From: an uncultured Collinsella sp.
GTDB lineage: Bacteria; Actinomycetota; Coriobacteriia; Coriobacteriales; Coriobacteriaceae
NCBI GenBank assembly: GCA_959600835.1
Contig: CAUGNQ010000004.1
Span: 1-63,139, forward strand
Direction: 5' to 3'
DNA: 63,139 bases
The position numbers and the translations under genes are program-made. Positions 51,952-60,413 of the stretch are shown here, piece after piece. Under the pieces are notes generated by a model. It made no database searches, was not told the DNA's origin, and saw only the letters and a program-made list of their open reading frames with translations. Each line of letters starts with the position of its first letter. The first letter of the stretch is position 1.

Positions 51952-51980
51952 CGCTCCCCAGGATTCGGTCCCAGGGAGCG
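51952..51980 (-). terminator. Terminator or attenuator between greA and lysS
   Basis: CGCTCCC pairs with GGGAGCG, followed by TTTTAGTTT on the minus strand. It is 29 nt after the greA stop and 23 nt before the lysS start. Confidence 0.75.
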
Positions 51981-52008
51981 AAAACATACCTTTACGCGGG
52001 ACCGTGGT

Positions 52009-52479
52009 CTAGCGTGCGATCTTGGCGATGGTGTAGACGCGGGTCTTGCCAGAAGGCGTAACGACCTCAACGGAGTCGCCCTCGCCGTGACCGATGATGG
52101 CGTGACCGACCGGAGACTCGTTAGAGATCTTGTGCTCGAGCGAGTTGGTCTCGGTGGTACCGACGAGCGTGACTTCCATGACCTCACCGTTGGGATCGAT
52201 CAGAGAAACGGTGGAACCGATGGAGACGGTCAGATCGCCCGTGGTGGCAGCAACCTGAGCGTTGGCGAGGATGGCCTGAATCTCGGCAATGCGAGCAGCA
52301 TTCTGGGCCTGCTTGTCCTTGGCGGCATCGTACTCGGAGTTCTCCGAAAGGTCGCCGAACGCGCGGGCTTCCTTGATGTCCTCGACGATCTCCTTGGCGT
52401 AATCGCCCTCACGCCAAGCGAGCTCCTCGACGAGCTTCTGGCGGCCCTCAGCGGTCAGTACGATCTGGCTTGCGTCCAT
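52009..52479 (-). CDS. greA: Transcription elongation factor GreA
   Basis: A 156-residue factor that stimulates cleavage of backtracked RNA by RNA polymerase. The N-terminal coiled coil has the acidic tip DLSENSEYDAAKD, and the C-terminal globular domain ends KTRVYTIAKIAR. The start has GGGGAG upstream. It is probably transcribed separately from tatA. Confidence 0.95.
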   Translation of the reverse strand: MDASQIVLTAEGRQKLVEELAWREGDYAKEIVEDIKEARAFGDLSENSEYDAAKDKQAQNAARIAEIQAILANAQVAATTGDLTVSIGSTVSLIDPNGEVMEVTLVGTTETNSLEHKISNESPVGHAIIGHGEGDSVEVVTPSGKTRVYTIAKIAR

Positions 52480-52520
52480 ACGGATATCTCCCCAACTATG
52501 ATGTAACGATCAACTGTCAA

Positions 52521-52560
52521 CAAAACGAAAAAGACCGGCTAGCCTGCGGGCAAGCCGGTC
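52521..52560 (-). terminator. Terminator after tatA
   Basis: GACCGGCT pairs with AGCCGGTC and is followed by TTTTTCGTTTTG on the minus strand. Confidence 0.9.
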
Positions 52561-52585
52561 AGGTGCTCACCCCAAAGGGATGGGA

Positions 52586-52861
52586 CTACTCTGCGTCCGC
52601 GTCGCTGTCCTCTGCCTGCTTTTTCTTGGCAGCAGCGAGCTTGGCCTCGAGCTCTGCGATCTCCTTGTCCTCCTTGGACTCCTCGACCACAACGTCCTCG
52701 GCCTGCTTGGTTTCGCCCTTATCGTCGCCCTCCATACCCTCGCGGATATTCTTGACGGTAGAGCCGAGAGACTTGCCGAGCTTCGGCAGGTTCTTAGGCC
52801 CGAAGATGATCAAGACAACGACGAGAATAATGATGAGCTCAGGAGCCCTCAGTCCAAACAT
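52586..52861 (-). CDS. tatA: Sec-independent translocase subunit TatA
   Basis: A 91-residue TatA/TatE protein: one N-terminal membrane helix (RAPELIIILVVVLIIFGP), the FGPKNLPKLG hinge and amphipathic helix, then a highly charged Glu/Lys tail. The frame is open from 53044, but the ATG at 52861 has GGAGG and fits the family length. TatC is not nearby. Tat signal-like SRRS motifs occur in the substrate-binding lipoprotein at 12835. Confidence 0.93.
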   Translation of the reverse strand: MFGLRAPELIIILVVVLIIFGPKNLPKLGKSLGSTVKNIREGMEGDDKGETKQAEDVVVEESKEDKEIAELEAKLAAAKKKQAEDSDADAE

Positions 52862-52933
52862 GTAGACCTCCACAATACAGCGAGACAAGCTCGAATGAGT
52901 ATACCGCGGGTGCCGCGGTATCACAACAATAGC

Positions 52934-52964
52934 TAAAAAAAGGGACCGCAAGAAGCGGTCCCTT
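52934..52964 (-). terminator. Terminator of tRNA-Pro
   Basis: AAGGGACCGC pairs with GCGGTCCCTT and the minus strand continues with seven T. It lies 9 nt after the tRNA. Confidence 0.88.
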
Positions 52965-52973
52965 CTCATGCTC

Positions 52974-53050
52974 TGGTCGGGTTGACTGGATTTGAACCAG
53001 CGACCCCTGCGTCCCGAACGCAGTGCTCTACCAAACTGAGCCACAACCCG
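52974..53050 (-). tRNA. tRNA-Pro (CGG)
   Basis: A 77-nt cloverleaf with anticodon loop TTCGGGA, acceptor CGGGTTG/CAACCCG and encoded CCA. It lies between ispE and tatA. Confidence 0.94.
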
Positions 53051-53099
53051 TTAGCTCGACTATAGTAACAAAGATTTTCGTCGCGTGCTAGAGAAATTT

Positions 53100-53996
53100 T
53101 TATTTCTTTGTCGCGTCGATTTGAACCGTGTTGGGAATAAGCTCAGTCGCGCAGGCCCACCAGCCATTTTGCTGGGCAGCTCCCGCAAGATGGGCTGCTG
53201 CAGCGACGGTATCGCAAATGGCAAACGAGCAGGCACCCGAACCGCACACGTCCACGGCAACGGTTCCCTCCTGTGCGCGCAGCCAGTCGAGAACCGCCTG
53301 GATCCGCGGCTCCATCTGCGCGGATATGACGCCCAGATTGTTATGAACGAGCGCATATGCCGCCTCGGCATCGCCGGCGCGTAAGACAGAAGCAATCGCA
53401 TCGGGTTTTTCCGCGGGCACCGGACTCTCATCAAATCGTCGATAAGCTTCAACCGTTGAAACGCTCGTCTCGTGCGGTTTGACCAATACGACAGGTGTCG
53501 CCAGAAGCACAGGATACTCAGTGGCCAGCACATCTCCCCCGCCGACGTAGAATGCGGGACTCGTGTGCAAAAAGAACGGCACGTCGGCGCCGATACCGCG
53601 AGCGATGTCATCGAGCGCGGGGTCGGCGCGGTCGATACCCCACAGCTCGGCCAAGGCAACGATGACCGCAGCGGCATCCGTCGAGGGGCCTCCCAGGCCG
53701 GCGCACAGCGGGATACGCTTTTCGATCGTCACGCACACGTTGGCATCGCGACCGTAACGCTCGGCCATAGCGATTGCCGCCCGATAGGCCGTATTTTTTT
53801 GCATGGGAAAATCGGATGCCGGAACCGTCTGGACGGTCAACGCCTGCGCCGGCGTGACCGTCACGGTATCGGCTAGACCGACGGCTGCCATCAGGGAATC
53901 GACCCTGTGATAGCCGCGGGCGTCGCGCTCGGTATGAACCCCCAGATAGAGGTTAATCTTTGCCGGCGCGGTCAGGATGAGGGACCGATCGGTCAC
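53100..53996 (-). CDS. ispE: 4-diphosphocytidyl-2-C-methyl-D-erythritol kinase
   Basis: A 298-residue GHMP kinase of the MEP pathway. It begins with the KINLYL motif, and the ATP-binding loop is AGLGGPSTDAA, slightly changed from GLGGGSSDAA. The late GSGACSFA segment is present. The start codon is GTG, two bases after the veg stop, with GAGGAGC upstream. Confidence 0.94.
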   Translation of the reverse strand: MTDRSLILTAPAKINLYLGVHTERDARGYHRVDSLMAAVGLADTVTVTPAQALTVQTVPASDFPMQKNTAYRAAIAMAERYGRDANVCVTIEKRIPLCAGLGGPSTDAAAVIVALAELWGIDRADPALDDIARGIGADVPFFLHTSPAFYVGGGDVLATEYPVLLATPVVLVKPHETSVSTVEAYRRFDESPVPAEKPDAIASVLRAGDAEAAYALVHNNLGVISAQMEPRIQAVLDWLRAQEGTVAVDVCGSGACSFAICDTVAAAAHLAGAAQQNGWWACATELIPNTVQIDATKK

Positions 53997-53998
53997 CG

Positions 53999-54295
53999 TT
54001 AGTGCTCCTCGAGCTGGTTGCCGAGCGGGGTAAAGATATGTTCGCCGCTCTCGGGGTCGAACAGTTCGACCTGGCCGGTAAGGACATCGATGTACTGGTA
54101 GGACTGACGCGATTTGCGGCCGCGACGCTCGTCAACCTCAACGATAAAGACAGCGGGGTGGACGCTCTTGATGGTGCCCATGCGCTCGATGACGCGGGTA
54201 CGGCCCATGTTGGCCTTAACCTTGACGCGATCGCCCACCATATCGGTCAGCTTCTCGTGGATGTCGTCGACGTGATTGACTTCCATCTCTTCCAT
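53999..54295 (-). CDS. veg: Veg family protein
   Basis: A 98-residue protein of the Veg family (PF06257). The start at 54295 has GGAGG 8 nt before the ATG. Residues 20-60 with DRVKVKANMGRTRVIERMG and FIVEVDERRGRKSRQSYQYID are typical. Veg of Bacillus influences biofilm formation; its basic role is unclear. The veg-ispE order is conserved. Confidence 0.9.
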   Translation of the reverse strand: MEEMEVNHVDDIHEKLTDMVGDRVKVKANMGRTRVIERMGTIKSVHPAVFIVEVDERRGRKSRQSYQYIDVLTGQVELFDPESGEHIFTPLGNQLEEH

Positions 54296-54465
54296 GAATA
54301 GGGCCTCCAGAGGGTGCAATTCAAAAAGGGGATAATACCCCTAAGATAGACAAAACTCTAATACTATAGCACCCTGTTGCAGCCATACGCAAGCAGCTAA
54401 AAAAGCCCGGTCCCAAATACGTACCAGACGATAACCTCACATGACCAGTTCACGTCAGCGAACGA

Positions 54466-54601
54466 CCACCATTCGAGCCAAGGTGTCGCGAAAGAGGAGC
54501 GACGCGTACTTTGGTACGCGAGCGACGGTTTGAGCGACAGATTGGCCGAATGGTGGCCGTGCAGCGTCGAGTAGTTACGCGGTTTGGTAAAACCGCGTAA
54601 C
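54466..54601 (-). ncRNA. Conserved nested-stem element directly after dtd (copy B)
   Basis: Outer stem CCACCATTCG/CGAATGGTGG (54466-54475/54547-54556), TGTCGC/GCGACA (54484-54489/54534-54539), inner hairpin CGCGTAC/GTACGCG (54503-54520), the fixed TGCAGCGTCGAG, and a 3' hairpin GTTACGCGGTTT/AAACCGCGTAAC (54574-54601) with the same GGTA loop as copy A. It starts at the base after the dtd TAG. Paired positions differ from copy A in both arms. The remainder of the 306-nt gap shows no gene. Confidence 0.6.
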
Positions 54602-55048
54602 CTAAAGATTGTCTGTGTCCAGAACGATGGTGAACGGACCGTCGTTGACCAGGTCGACCTTCATATCGGCGCCAAAGATACCGTGCGCCACATGCTCAAC
54701 GTCCTGAGCGACGAGTGTCAAAAAGTACTCGTAAAGTTCGTTAGCGACATCGGGCGCGCCGGCGTCCGTAAACGACGGACGGCGGCCGTGGCGGCAGTCG
54801 GCAAACAGCGTGAACTGCGACACCACGAGCACCTCGCCGTCGACATCCGCCAGCGCCAAGTTGGTCTTGCCGTTCTCGTCCTCGTTGATACGCAGCCCGC
54901 GGAGCTTGCCCCACAGCTTGTCGGCTTCGGCGCGTGTATCGCCGTTGCCCACGCCCAGCAGCACCAAGTAGCCGCGTCCAATACGGCCCACGCACTCGCC
55001 GTCGACTGTCACGCTGGCGTTGAGCACGCGCTGCACCACCGCACGCAC
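54602..55048 (-). CDS. dtd: D-aminoacyl-tRNA deacylase
   Basis: A 148-residue Dtd that removes D-amino acids from tRNA. MRAVVQRV at the start, VSQFTLFADCRHGRRPSF near 77-94 and the GxP-type end region NDGPFTIVLDT are diagnostic. GTG start with GGAG overlapping the rdgB stop. Confidence 0.95.
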   Translation of the reverse strand: MRAVVQRVLNASVTVDGECVGRIGRGYLVLLGVGNGDTRAEADKLWGKLRGLRINEDENGKTNLALADVDGEVLVVSQFTLFADCRHGRRPSFTDAGAPDVANELYEYFLTLVAQDVEHVAHGIFGADMKVDLVNDGPFTIVLDTDNL

Positions 55049-55051
55049 GGT

Positions 55052-55693
55052 CTACTCCTCGCCCGTCAGCTTGGCGGACAGATGCTCGAGCGCATGGAAA
55101 CGATGGCTGATGGCGTTCTTCTCGTCCGCCGTGAGCTCGGCCATGGTCTTGCCCGGCGTATCGACCGGCAGGAACAGCGGGTCGTAGCCAAAACCGTGTT
55201 CGCCGCGGCCCTCGTGCGCGATAACGCCTTCGCAGGCGCCCTCGCCATAGGTGACCAGGCCGTCCGTATCGATAAGCGCGACGACGCTCATAAAGCGCGC
55301 GGTACGGTCCTCGTCTGCCACGCCTTCCAGGTTAACGAGAAGCTTGGCGTTGTTGGCGGCATCGTCGCCATGCACGCCCGCATAGCGCGCGCTATACACG
55401 CCCGGCTCGCCGTCCAACGCATCGACGACCAAGCCGGAGTCGTCGGCGATGGCCATAAGGCCCGTCTCCTCGACCGCAGCCTGCGCCTTGATGATGGCGT
55501 TCTCCAAAAACGTCGTGCCGTTTTCCTCGGGGTCCTCAAAATCGCCCAGCTGGCCGAGCGCCACAAAGCGCACCTCGGGCATGACCTTGCCCAAAATGGC
55601 CTCGATCTCGGTGAGCTTATGGGCGTTGCCGGTTGCCACGACGATGGTCGCCGCCGGGTCGAGGGTGTCGATGTCAATCTTCTCAAGTGCCAT
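55052..55693 (-). CDS. rdgB: XTP/dITP diphosphatase (RdgB/HAM1)
   Basis: A 213-residue pyrophosphatase that removes non-canonical purine nucleotides. VVATGNAHKLTEI near residue 17, the DDSGL and SARYAG motifs and the GFGYDPLF segment are clear. The start has GGAG 7 nt upstream. It is followed by dtd with a 3-nt gap. Confidence 0.94.
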   Translation of the reverse strand: MALEKIDIDTLDPAATIVVATGNAHKLTEIEAILGKVMPEVRFVALGQLGDFEDPEENGTTFLENAIIKAQAAVEETGLMAIADDSGLVVDALDGEPGVYSARYAGVHGDDAANNAKLLVNLEGVADEDRTARFMSVVALIDTDGLVTYGEGACEGVIAHEGRGEHGFGYDPLFLPVDTPGKTMAELTADEKNAISHRFHALEHLSAKLTGEE

Positions 55694-55802
55694 AGCTGGT
55701 CTCCTTTGTCTCTATAGCAATGCCGAGTTGAGGACGACGAGAACTTCGGCCTCTCTCCCGTCTCAATCAACGGCAGTCTTATACTTCGACGTTTTCCCAG
55801 AT

Positions 55803-55842
55803 AAAACCTGCCAAAATAAACCTGTCCCTTTTTGGCAGGTTA
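55803..55842 (-). repeat. Stop-codon hairpin repeat, GGGACAG loop (copy 2)
   Basis: On the minus strand AACCTGCCAAAA pairs perfectly with TTTTGGCAGGTT around AGGGACAGGTTTA, and the first AA belong to the rph TAA stop. About 44 nt match 15728-15771. Confidence 0.85.
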
Positions 55843-56565
55843 GGCGAGGGCTTGGCGCTGAAGCTCGATGAGCTCGGCGATACCCTTGTCACCCAGGTCG
55901 AGTAGGGCGTTGAGACGCTTGCGATCGAAGGGCGCCTGCTCGCCGGTACCCTGGAGTTCGATCATCTCACCGGAATCGGTGGCGACGAGGTTCATGTCGA
56001 CCTCGGCGTGGCTGTCCTCGGAATAATCCAAGTCGAGCAGGGTGTTGCCGTCGACGACGCCCATGGAAATGGCGGCAACCTGGCCCGTGAGCGGGATGCG
56101 CTCGAGTTTTCCCGCCTCGACCCACATGACAAGGGCGTCGTGCAGCGCCAACCAGGCACCGGTAATGCTCGCCGTACGCGTGCCGCCATCGGCCTGGATC
56201 ACATCGCAGTCGACGGTAACGGTGTACTCGCCGAGCGCCTTCATGTTGACGACGGTACGCAGGCTGCGGCCGATAAGCCGCTCGATCTCCATGGAGCGGC
56301 CCTTGCGGTTGGCATGCTCGCGCTTGCAGCGTTTACCGGTCGAGGCCGGCAGCATCGCATATTCCGCCGTTACCCAGCCGGCCTTGGCGCCCTTGCGCCA
56401 ACCCGGCACACCCTCCTCGATGGTGGCGGCGCACAGTACGCGCGTGTCGCCGAACTCGGCCAGGCACGAGCCGTGGGCGTGCTTCATGACGCCGCGGGTG
56501 AGCTTAACGGGGCGCAGCTCGTTGGCGGCGCGGCCGTTGGCGCGGTTGACCTGCATGTATTCCAT
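55840..56565 (-). CDS. rph: Ribonuclease PH
   Basis: A 241-residue phosphorolytic exoribonuclease that trims the 3' end of tRNA precursors. GRAANELRPV at the start, GSCLAEFGDTRVLC, and ADGGTRTASITG with the phosphate-binding residues are present. AAAGGA lies before the ATG. The stop codon is part of a repeat hairpin. Confidence 0.96.
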   Translation of the reverse strand: MEYMQVNRANGRAANELRPVKLTRGVMKHAHGSCLAEFGDTRVLCAATIEEGVPGWRKGAKAGWVTAEYAMLPASTGKRCKREHANRKGRSMEIERLIGRSLRTVVNMKALGEYTVTVDCDVIQADGGTRTASITGAWLALHDALVMWVEAGKLERIPLTGQVAAISMGVVDGNTLLDLDYSEDSHAEVDMNLVATDSGEMIELQGTGEQAPFDRKRLNALLDLGDKGIAELIELQRQALA

Positions 56566-56618
56566 GGAACTATCCTTTCGGCAAAAGATGTGGCGAAGAC
56601 TCCGGCGACATTGCGAGC

Positions 56619-57503
56619 CTAACCGAGTTCGTCGATATCGACGTGCTCGATGCTTTTGAGCGGCTGGCCAAAGATAAAGCTACCCGCCACCGCAAACTCG
56701 GCAATGTTGTCAGACGTGGTGGCAAAGCGATGCTGTGGCTCGGCGGTATCGCCCGCCAGCTGCTCACGGCGCGTGAGGATATCGGTCAGCTCGCGGGTGG
56801 TCTCCTCGGCGGAGCTCACCACGCGCACCCCGGGTCCCAGCTCATGGCGGATGGGACCCACCAGCAGCGGGAAGTGCGTACAGCCGAGCACCACGGTATC
56901 GATGCCGCGATCGTGCAGCGGCTCGACTGTGGCGCCGACCAGCGCGCGAACGGCTGGCGTATCAAAAATATCCTCGTTCTCGAGCCACTGCTCCTGCAGG
57001 TGCGCGCCCGAGGCGAGCTCGTGCTCGACGACCTCGACAAAGCTCGAGGCCGGGCAGCCATACACATCGACACCAGCATCCAAGTCCTGAATGGCGCGCG
57101 TGTAGGCACCCGAGCGAATGGTGAGGTTGGTGGCGAGCACGCCCACGCGACGCGTACGCGTGCTGTTGATGGCAGCACGTGCGCCCGGAGCGATCACGCC
57201 GATCACGGGAACGTCAAGCACTTGCTGAGCCAGACGCAAGGCCGCGGCGGTCGCCGTGTTACAGGCGATGACCATGATCTTAACGTCGTGCCTCGATAGC
57301 CAGCGGCCCGCCTGCAGCGCAAACGAGCGAACCTCGTCCTCGGTGCGGGTGCCATAAGGGCAGCGCTTAGTGTCACCGAAATAGTAGACGGACTCGTGCG
57401 GAAGTGCCGTTGCGATCGCGCGCGCGACCGTTAAGCCGCCCAGGCCCGAGTCGAACACGCCGATCGGACGCGTGTCCCCGGCCAGATTATCGATATCGGA
57501 CAT
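56619..57503 (-). CDS. murI: Glutamate racemase
   Basis: A 294-residue enzyme making D-glutamate for peptidoglycan. The FDSGLGGLTVARAI motif and the two catalytic Cys regions (VIACNTATA and VLGCTHFPLL) are present. The start at 57503 is chosen over an upstream ATG (57539) because GAGG precedes it; this is not certain. Confidence 0.94.
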   Translation of the reverse strand: MSDIDNLAGDTRPIGVFDSGLGGLTVARAIATALPHESVYYFGDTKRCPYGTRTEDEVRSFALQAGRWLSRHDVKIMVIACNTATAAALRLAQQVLDVPVIGVIAPGARAAINSTRTRRVGVLATNLTIRSGAYTRAIQDLDAGVDVYGCPASSFVEVVEHELASGAHLQEQWLENEDIFDTPAVRALVGATVEPLHDRGIDTVVLGCTHFPLLVGPIRHELGPGVRVVSSAEETTRELTDILTRREQLAGDTAEPQHRFATTSDNIAEFAVAGSFIFGQPLKSIEHVDIDELG

Positions 57504-57554
57504 TACCTCACCAGATTCTCTCTCGAAAAATGCGACCATGCGTGATGCGTCGCG

Positions 57555-58466
57555 CTACGAACGGGCCGCGACCAACAGCTCGGCCGTTGCCACCCAACCG
57601 TCGACAATCTTGCCGCGCGTAATATAGGCATTGTCGCAGGCATCCAAGAACTCCGGGGCACCGGCGCTCGTCAGACCGTTCTCGACCAGACAGAACATGC
57701 CAACATGGTCGGCCATGTAGAAGTCGGACTCGGAGTCGCCGAGCGCAAGCGTCTCCTCGAGCTCGATCCCCAGGTGCTCGCAGAAGCGCGCAATGGCAAC
57801 GCCTTTGTTGAGACCCGCCGGATTGATGTTGAAGGCGCGGCCGTCCTCGACGCGATTAAGCTCGAGCGTCGTCGGCTTGGACAGGTGAGTCAGATGGCCG
57901 TTGCAAGCCCAGACCAGACCGCAGCCGGCCTCGTCCAGGATGGCCTGGACCTCATCGTCGGGCACATCGCCGCGCATGCCGACGGTGACCTCACGGTACT
58001 TGTAGCCGGTCGACATGTCGTTGTGGTATTCGATCTTGTGCGGCCAGCGGGCAAGGATCTTCTCGCACACGCCGGTCTGCTCGATCACCTGGTGCGGCGT
58101 GAGACCGCAGGCGGGGTCGTAGGGCATGTCGCCCGTCAGGTACTCCCAGTCGTTGGCCTTGAGGTCGTACATGACCAGGCCGCCCATCTCGCCGATGTAG
58201 GAGTTGAGGCCGAGCACGCGGGCGTCCTCATGGATCATGGTGCGATTGCGACCCGAGGTGGGGACCACCTGGATGCCGGCACGGGCGAGCGCGACAACCG
58301 CCTCGACGAGCTTGGTCGAGGGATTGCCGTCGTTATCGCGCAGTACACACGAGCCGGGGGCGAGCATCGTGGCGTCCAGATCGGTAAAGACATACTTGAC
58401 CTTGGCAAGACGCTCGCGCACCTCGCCCGAAAGCTCGGCAACGGTCGGCAGGATGTTGTGGGACAT
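57555..58466 (-). CDS. HAD-superfamily phosphatase, Cof-like
   Basis: A 303-residue Cof/SPP-like HAD phosphatase. Motif I is FTDLDATM (Asp nucleophile with the second Asp two positions later), motif II is VPTSGRN, and motif IV is LALGDSESDFYM. The large insert between motifs is the C2-type cap. The substrate is probably a sugar phosphate. It starts at ATG 58466 after GGAG. It lies between murE and murI. Confidence 0.85.
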   Translation of the reverse strand: MSHNILPTVAELSGEVRERLAKVKYVFTDLDATMLAPGSCVLRDNDGNPSTKLVEAVVALARAGIQVVPTSGRNRTMIHEDARVLGLNSYIGEMGGLVMYDLKANDWEYLTGDMPYDPACGLTPHQVIEQTGVCEKILARWPHKIEYHNDMSTGYKYREVTVGMRGDVPDDEVQAILDEAGCGLVWACNGHLTHLSKPTTLELNRVEDGRAFNINPAGLNKGVAIARFCEHLGIELEETLALGDSESDFYMADHVGMFCLVENGLTSAGAPEFLDACDNAYITRGKIVDGWVATAELLVAARS

Positions 58467-58496
58467 GGTCACTCCGTTTACATAGAAGGGGCTGGT

Positions 58497-60014
58497 CTAG
58501 GCGTCGTACGCCGCAAGGGTGCGCTTGAGAATCGAACCGTCGCGCTCACAAGGCTCGGGTCCGTTCTTGCGCAGCATACACTCTTCCTCGCCCTTACCGG
58601 TCACGATGACCACGGCAGGACGGACAGTTTCGCGCACGGCAGTCTCGATAGCGGCAACGCGATCAGTCACGATTTGCCAGTTATCATTTCCCTGCGCTTG
58701 AACGTTGCGCGCGATCTCGGCGCAGATGTCCTCGACATCCTCGGGGCCGGGGTCATCCTCGGTAATCACGATTCGGTCGGCATACTTGCCAGCGGCGATG
58801 CCCATCGTGGTGCGTCGATCGACACCCTTACCGCCCGTAGCGCCAAATACAACCGCCAGCTCGCGCTCGGGATAGTTCTCGCGCAAGTCGCGCAGGAGTG
58901 TCTCGAGGCTCATGCCGTTATGTGCAAAATCGACGATGCCCAGGATTTTGCCCGATACGGACGGATAGAGCTCCATACGACCGGGAACGAAGACGCCCTC
59001 AAAGCCATGGACGATACCCTCTTCGGAAATGCCCAGGGCCTCGGCGCAGGCAATAGCGGCAAGCGCGTTGGACACATTGAACTTAACCGGCGTGGGAATC
59101 ACAATGTCACGCGTAAAACGGGGCGTGCGCACCGTTGCCACCACGCCGCAGTCGCCATTGCGAATCGCCAGCGCAAGCACGTCGGCACGCTCGTCGGTCA
59201 GGGAGAACGTCACCGTACGTTCGCAACGAGATGCCGCCTCGAGCACGCGATCGACCTTATCCATATCGAGATTGACCACGGCAAAACGGCTCTGCAAGAA
59301 GATTTTGAGCTTGCTGGCAAAGTAATCCTCGAGCGTCGGATGCTCAATCGGCGAAATGTGATCCTCGCCGATATTGGTAAAGGCGCCGACTTCAAAGTCA
59401 ATCTTGCCCGTACGCTCGTATTTGAGGCCCTGACTCGATGCCTCCATAACCAGCCACGGGGCACCCGCCTCCGCAGCATGTGCGATGCGGGACTGCAGCA
59501 GGAAGGATTCGGGGGTCGTCAGCTTGGAAGGGCCCGTCTCGATGCCGTCGTCGAACTCAATGCCCGTATTAAGAGCGGGTCGATGACAGCCCGTAAGCTT
59601 GGCCTCGTTGGCGAGGATGCCGCGCAGATAAAAGCTGCAGGTCGACTTGCCCTTGGTGCCTGTAAAGGCGCAGACCTTCACCTTACCCGACGGGTGCCCA
59701 TAAAAGGCATCTGCCACCACGGCGAGCGTGCGACGAATATCGCTCACAATCACCGCGGGAAGATCAACATCGTAATCGACCTCGGAAACGTAGGCCACGG
59801 CGCCATCGGCGATTGCCGAAAGCAGGTACTCGCGCTTAAACGCACGGCCTTTGCAGACAAACAACGTGCCCGGACGCACCTGGCGCGAGTCATCAGTCGC
59901 AAACTCAATGCGCTGGTCGCACGAAGCGCTCGGTCTGGAAACAACAAGGTCATCTTCCTCGAGCAACTCTATATAGCGCATCAGAGTTAGCTTCTCTTGT
60001 GTCGGACTCGACAT
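58497..60014 (-). CDS. murE: UDP-N-acetylmuramyl-tripeptide synthetase
   Basis: A 505-residue Mur ligase that adds the third residue of the stem peptide. The ATP-binding TGTKGKST is at 118-125, the central domain has FTNIGEDH, and FGATGGKGVDRR is in the C-terminal domain. Near the end the amino-acid selecting motif reads DDPGPED where meso-DAP enzymes have DNPR, so meso-DAP specificity is doubtful. The frame is open from 60182; the ATG at 60014 has GAGAGG upstream. Confidence 0.9.
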   Translation of the reverse strand: MSSPTQEKLTLMRYIELLEEDDLVVSRPSASCDQRIEFATDDSRQVRPGTLFVCKGRAFKREYLLSAIADGAVAYVSEVDYDVDLPAVIVSDIRRTLAVVADAFYGHPSGKVKVCAFTGTKGKSTCSFYLRGILANEAKLTGCHRPALNTGIEFDDGIETGPSKLTTPESFLLQSRIAHAAEAGAPWLVMEASSQGLKYERTGKIDFEVGAFTNIGEDHISPIEHPTLEDYFASKLKIFLQSRFAVVNLDMDKVDRVLEAASRCERTVTFSLTDERADVLALAIRNGDCGVVATVRTPRFTRDIVIPTPVKFNVSNALAAIACAEALGISEEGIVHGFEGVFVPGRMELYPSVSGKILGIVDFAHNGMSLETLLRDLRENYPERELAVVFGATGGKGVDRRTTMGIAAGKYADRIVITEDDPGPEDVEDICAEIARNVQAQGNDNWQIVTDRVAAIETAVRETVRPAVVIVTGKGEEECMLRKNGPEPCERDGSILKRTLAAYDA

Positions 60015-60147
60015 ACAAAGACCTCTCTCGCTAAATTCAGCCTTAAAGGGCAGAAGACGTCCCGCGGCAGAAACGATGAAACATTCTGTATTATCAACCA
60101 TCCTAATATGCCACCTGACCTTGCGCGCATCACAGCCTTCTAAAAAA

Positions 60148-60175
60148 TTGCATGGACTGTGCCGTGGTCTAATAA
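60148..60175 (+). promoter_or_regulatory. Promoter for leader transcript upstream of asnB
   Basis: TTGCAT and TAATAA are 16 nt apart, the best sigma-70-like pair in the 399-nt gene-free stretch 60015-60413. A short transcript from about 60182 would run to the terminator at 60288. Confidence 0.55.
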
Positions 60176-60217
60176 ATGGCAACGGTGTTCACTCCATGTA
60201 AAAACAAGGAAATCTGG

Positions 60218-60268
60218 GTGCTGTTCTTTAACATAGCGTTCGCAACCACGTCCCGCCGCTTCGTCTGA
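60218..60268 (+). CDS. Possible 16-codon leader peptide
   Basis: GTG at 60218, preceded by AAGGA at 7-nt spacing, opens a 16-codon frame (MLFFNIAFATTSRRFV) ending in TGA at 60266-60268. It overlaps the first arm of the terminator at 60244, the layout used in ribosome-mediated attenuation. Four of 16 codons encode Phe, one Asn. Too short to be certain. Confidence 0.35.
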   Translation: MLFFNIAFATTSRRFV

Positions 60269-60288
60269 AGATCGGGACGTGGTTTTTT
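60244..60288 (+). terminator. Orphan intrinsic terminator upstream of asnB
   Basis: AACCACGTCCCG pairs with CGGGACGTGGTT over 12 bp around a 17-nt loop, followed by TTTTTT. No plus-strand gene precedes it in the gap, so it ends either a small RNA or an attenuated asnB leader. Confidence 0.85.
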
Positions 60289-60360
60289 CGGTTCGCTCGG
60301 CGCTTATGCCCTATCACGAAACAAAAGATTGGCATGATAGTAAAGATTATTTGACATCAG

Positions 60361-60381
60361 CTGCCGCAATCCTTGCGGCAG
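60361..60381 (+). other. Hairpin in the asnB leader
   Basis: CTGCCGCAA pairs with TTGCGGCAG around a 3-nt loop, 33 nt upstream of the asnB start, before the ribosome site. Confidence 0.6.
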
Positions 60382-60413
60382 TACACCTGAGCCGTCAGCA
60401 GAAAGGATCTTGC

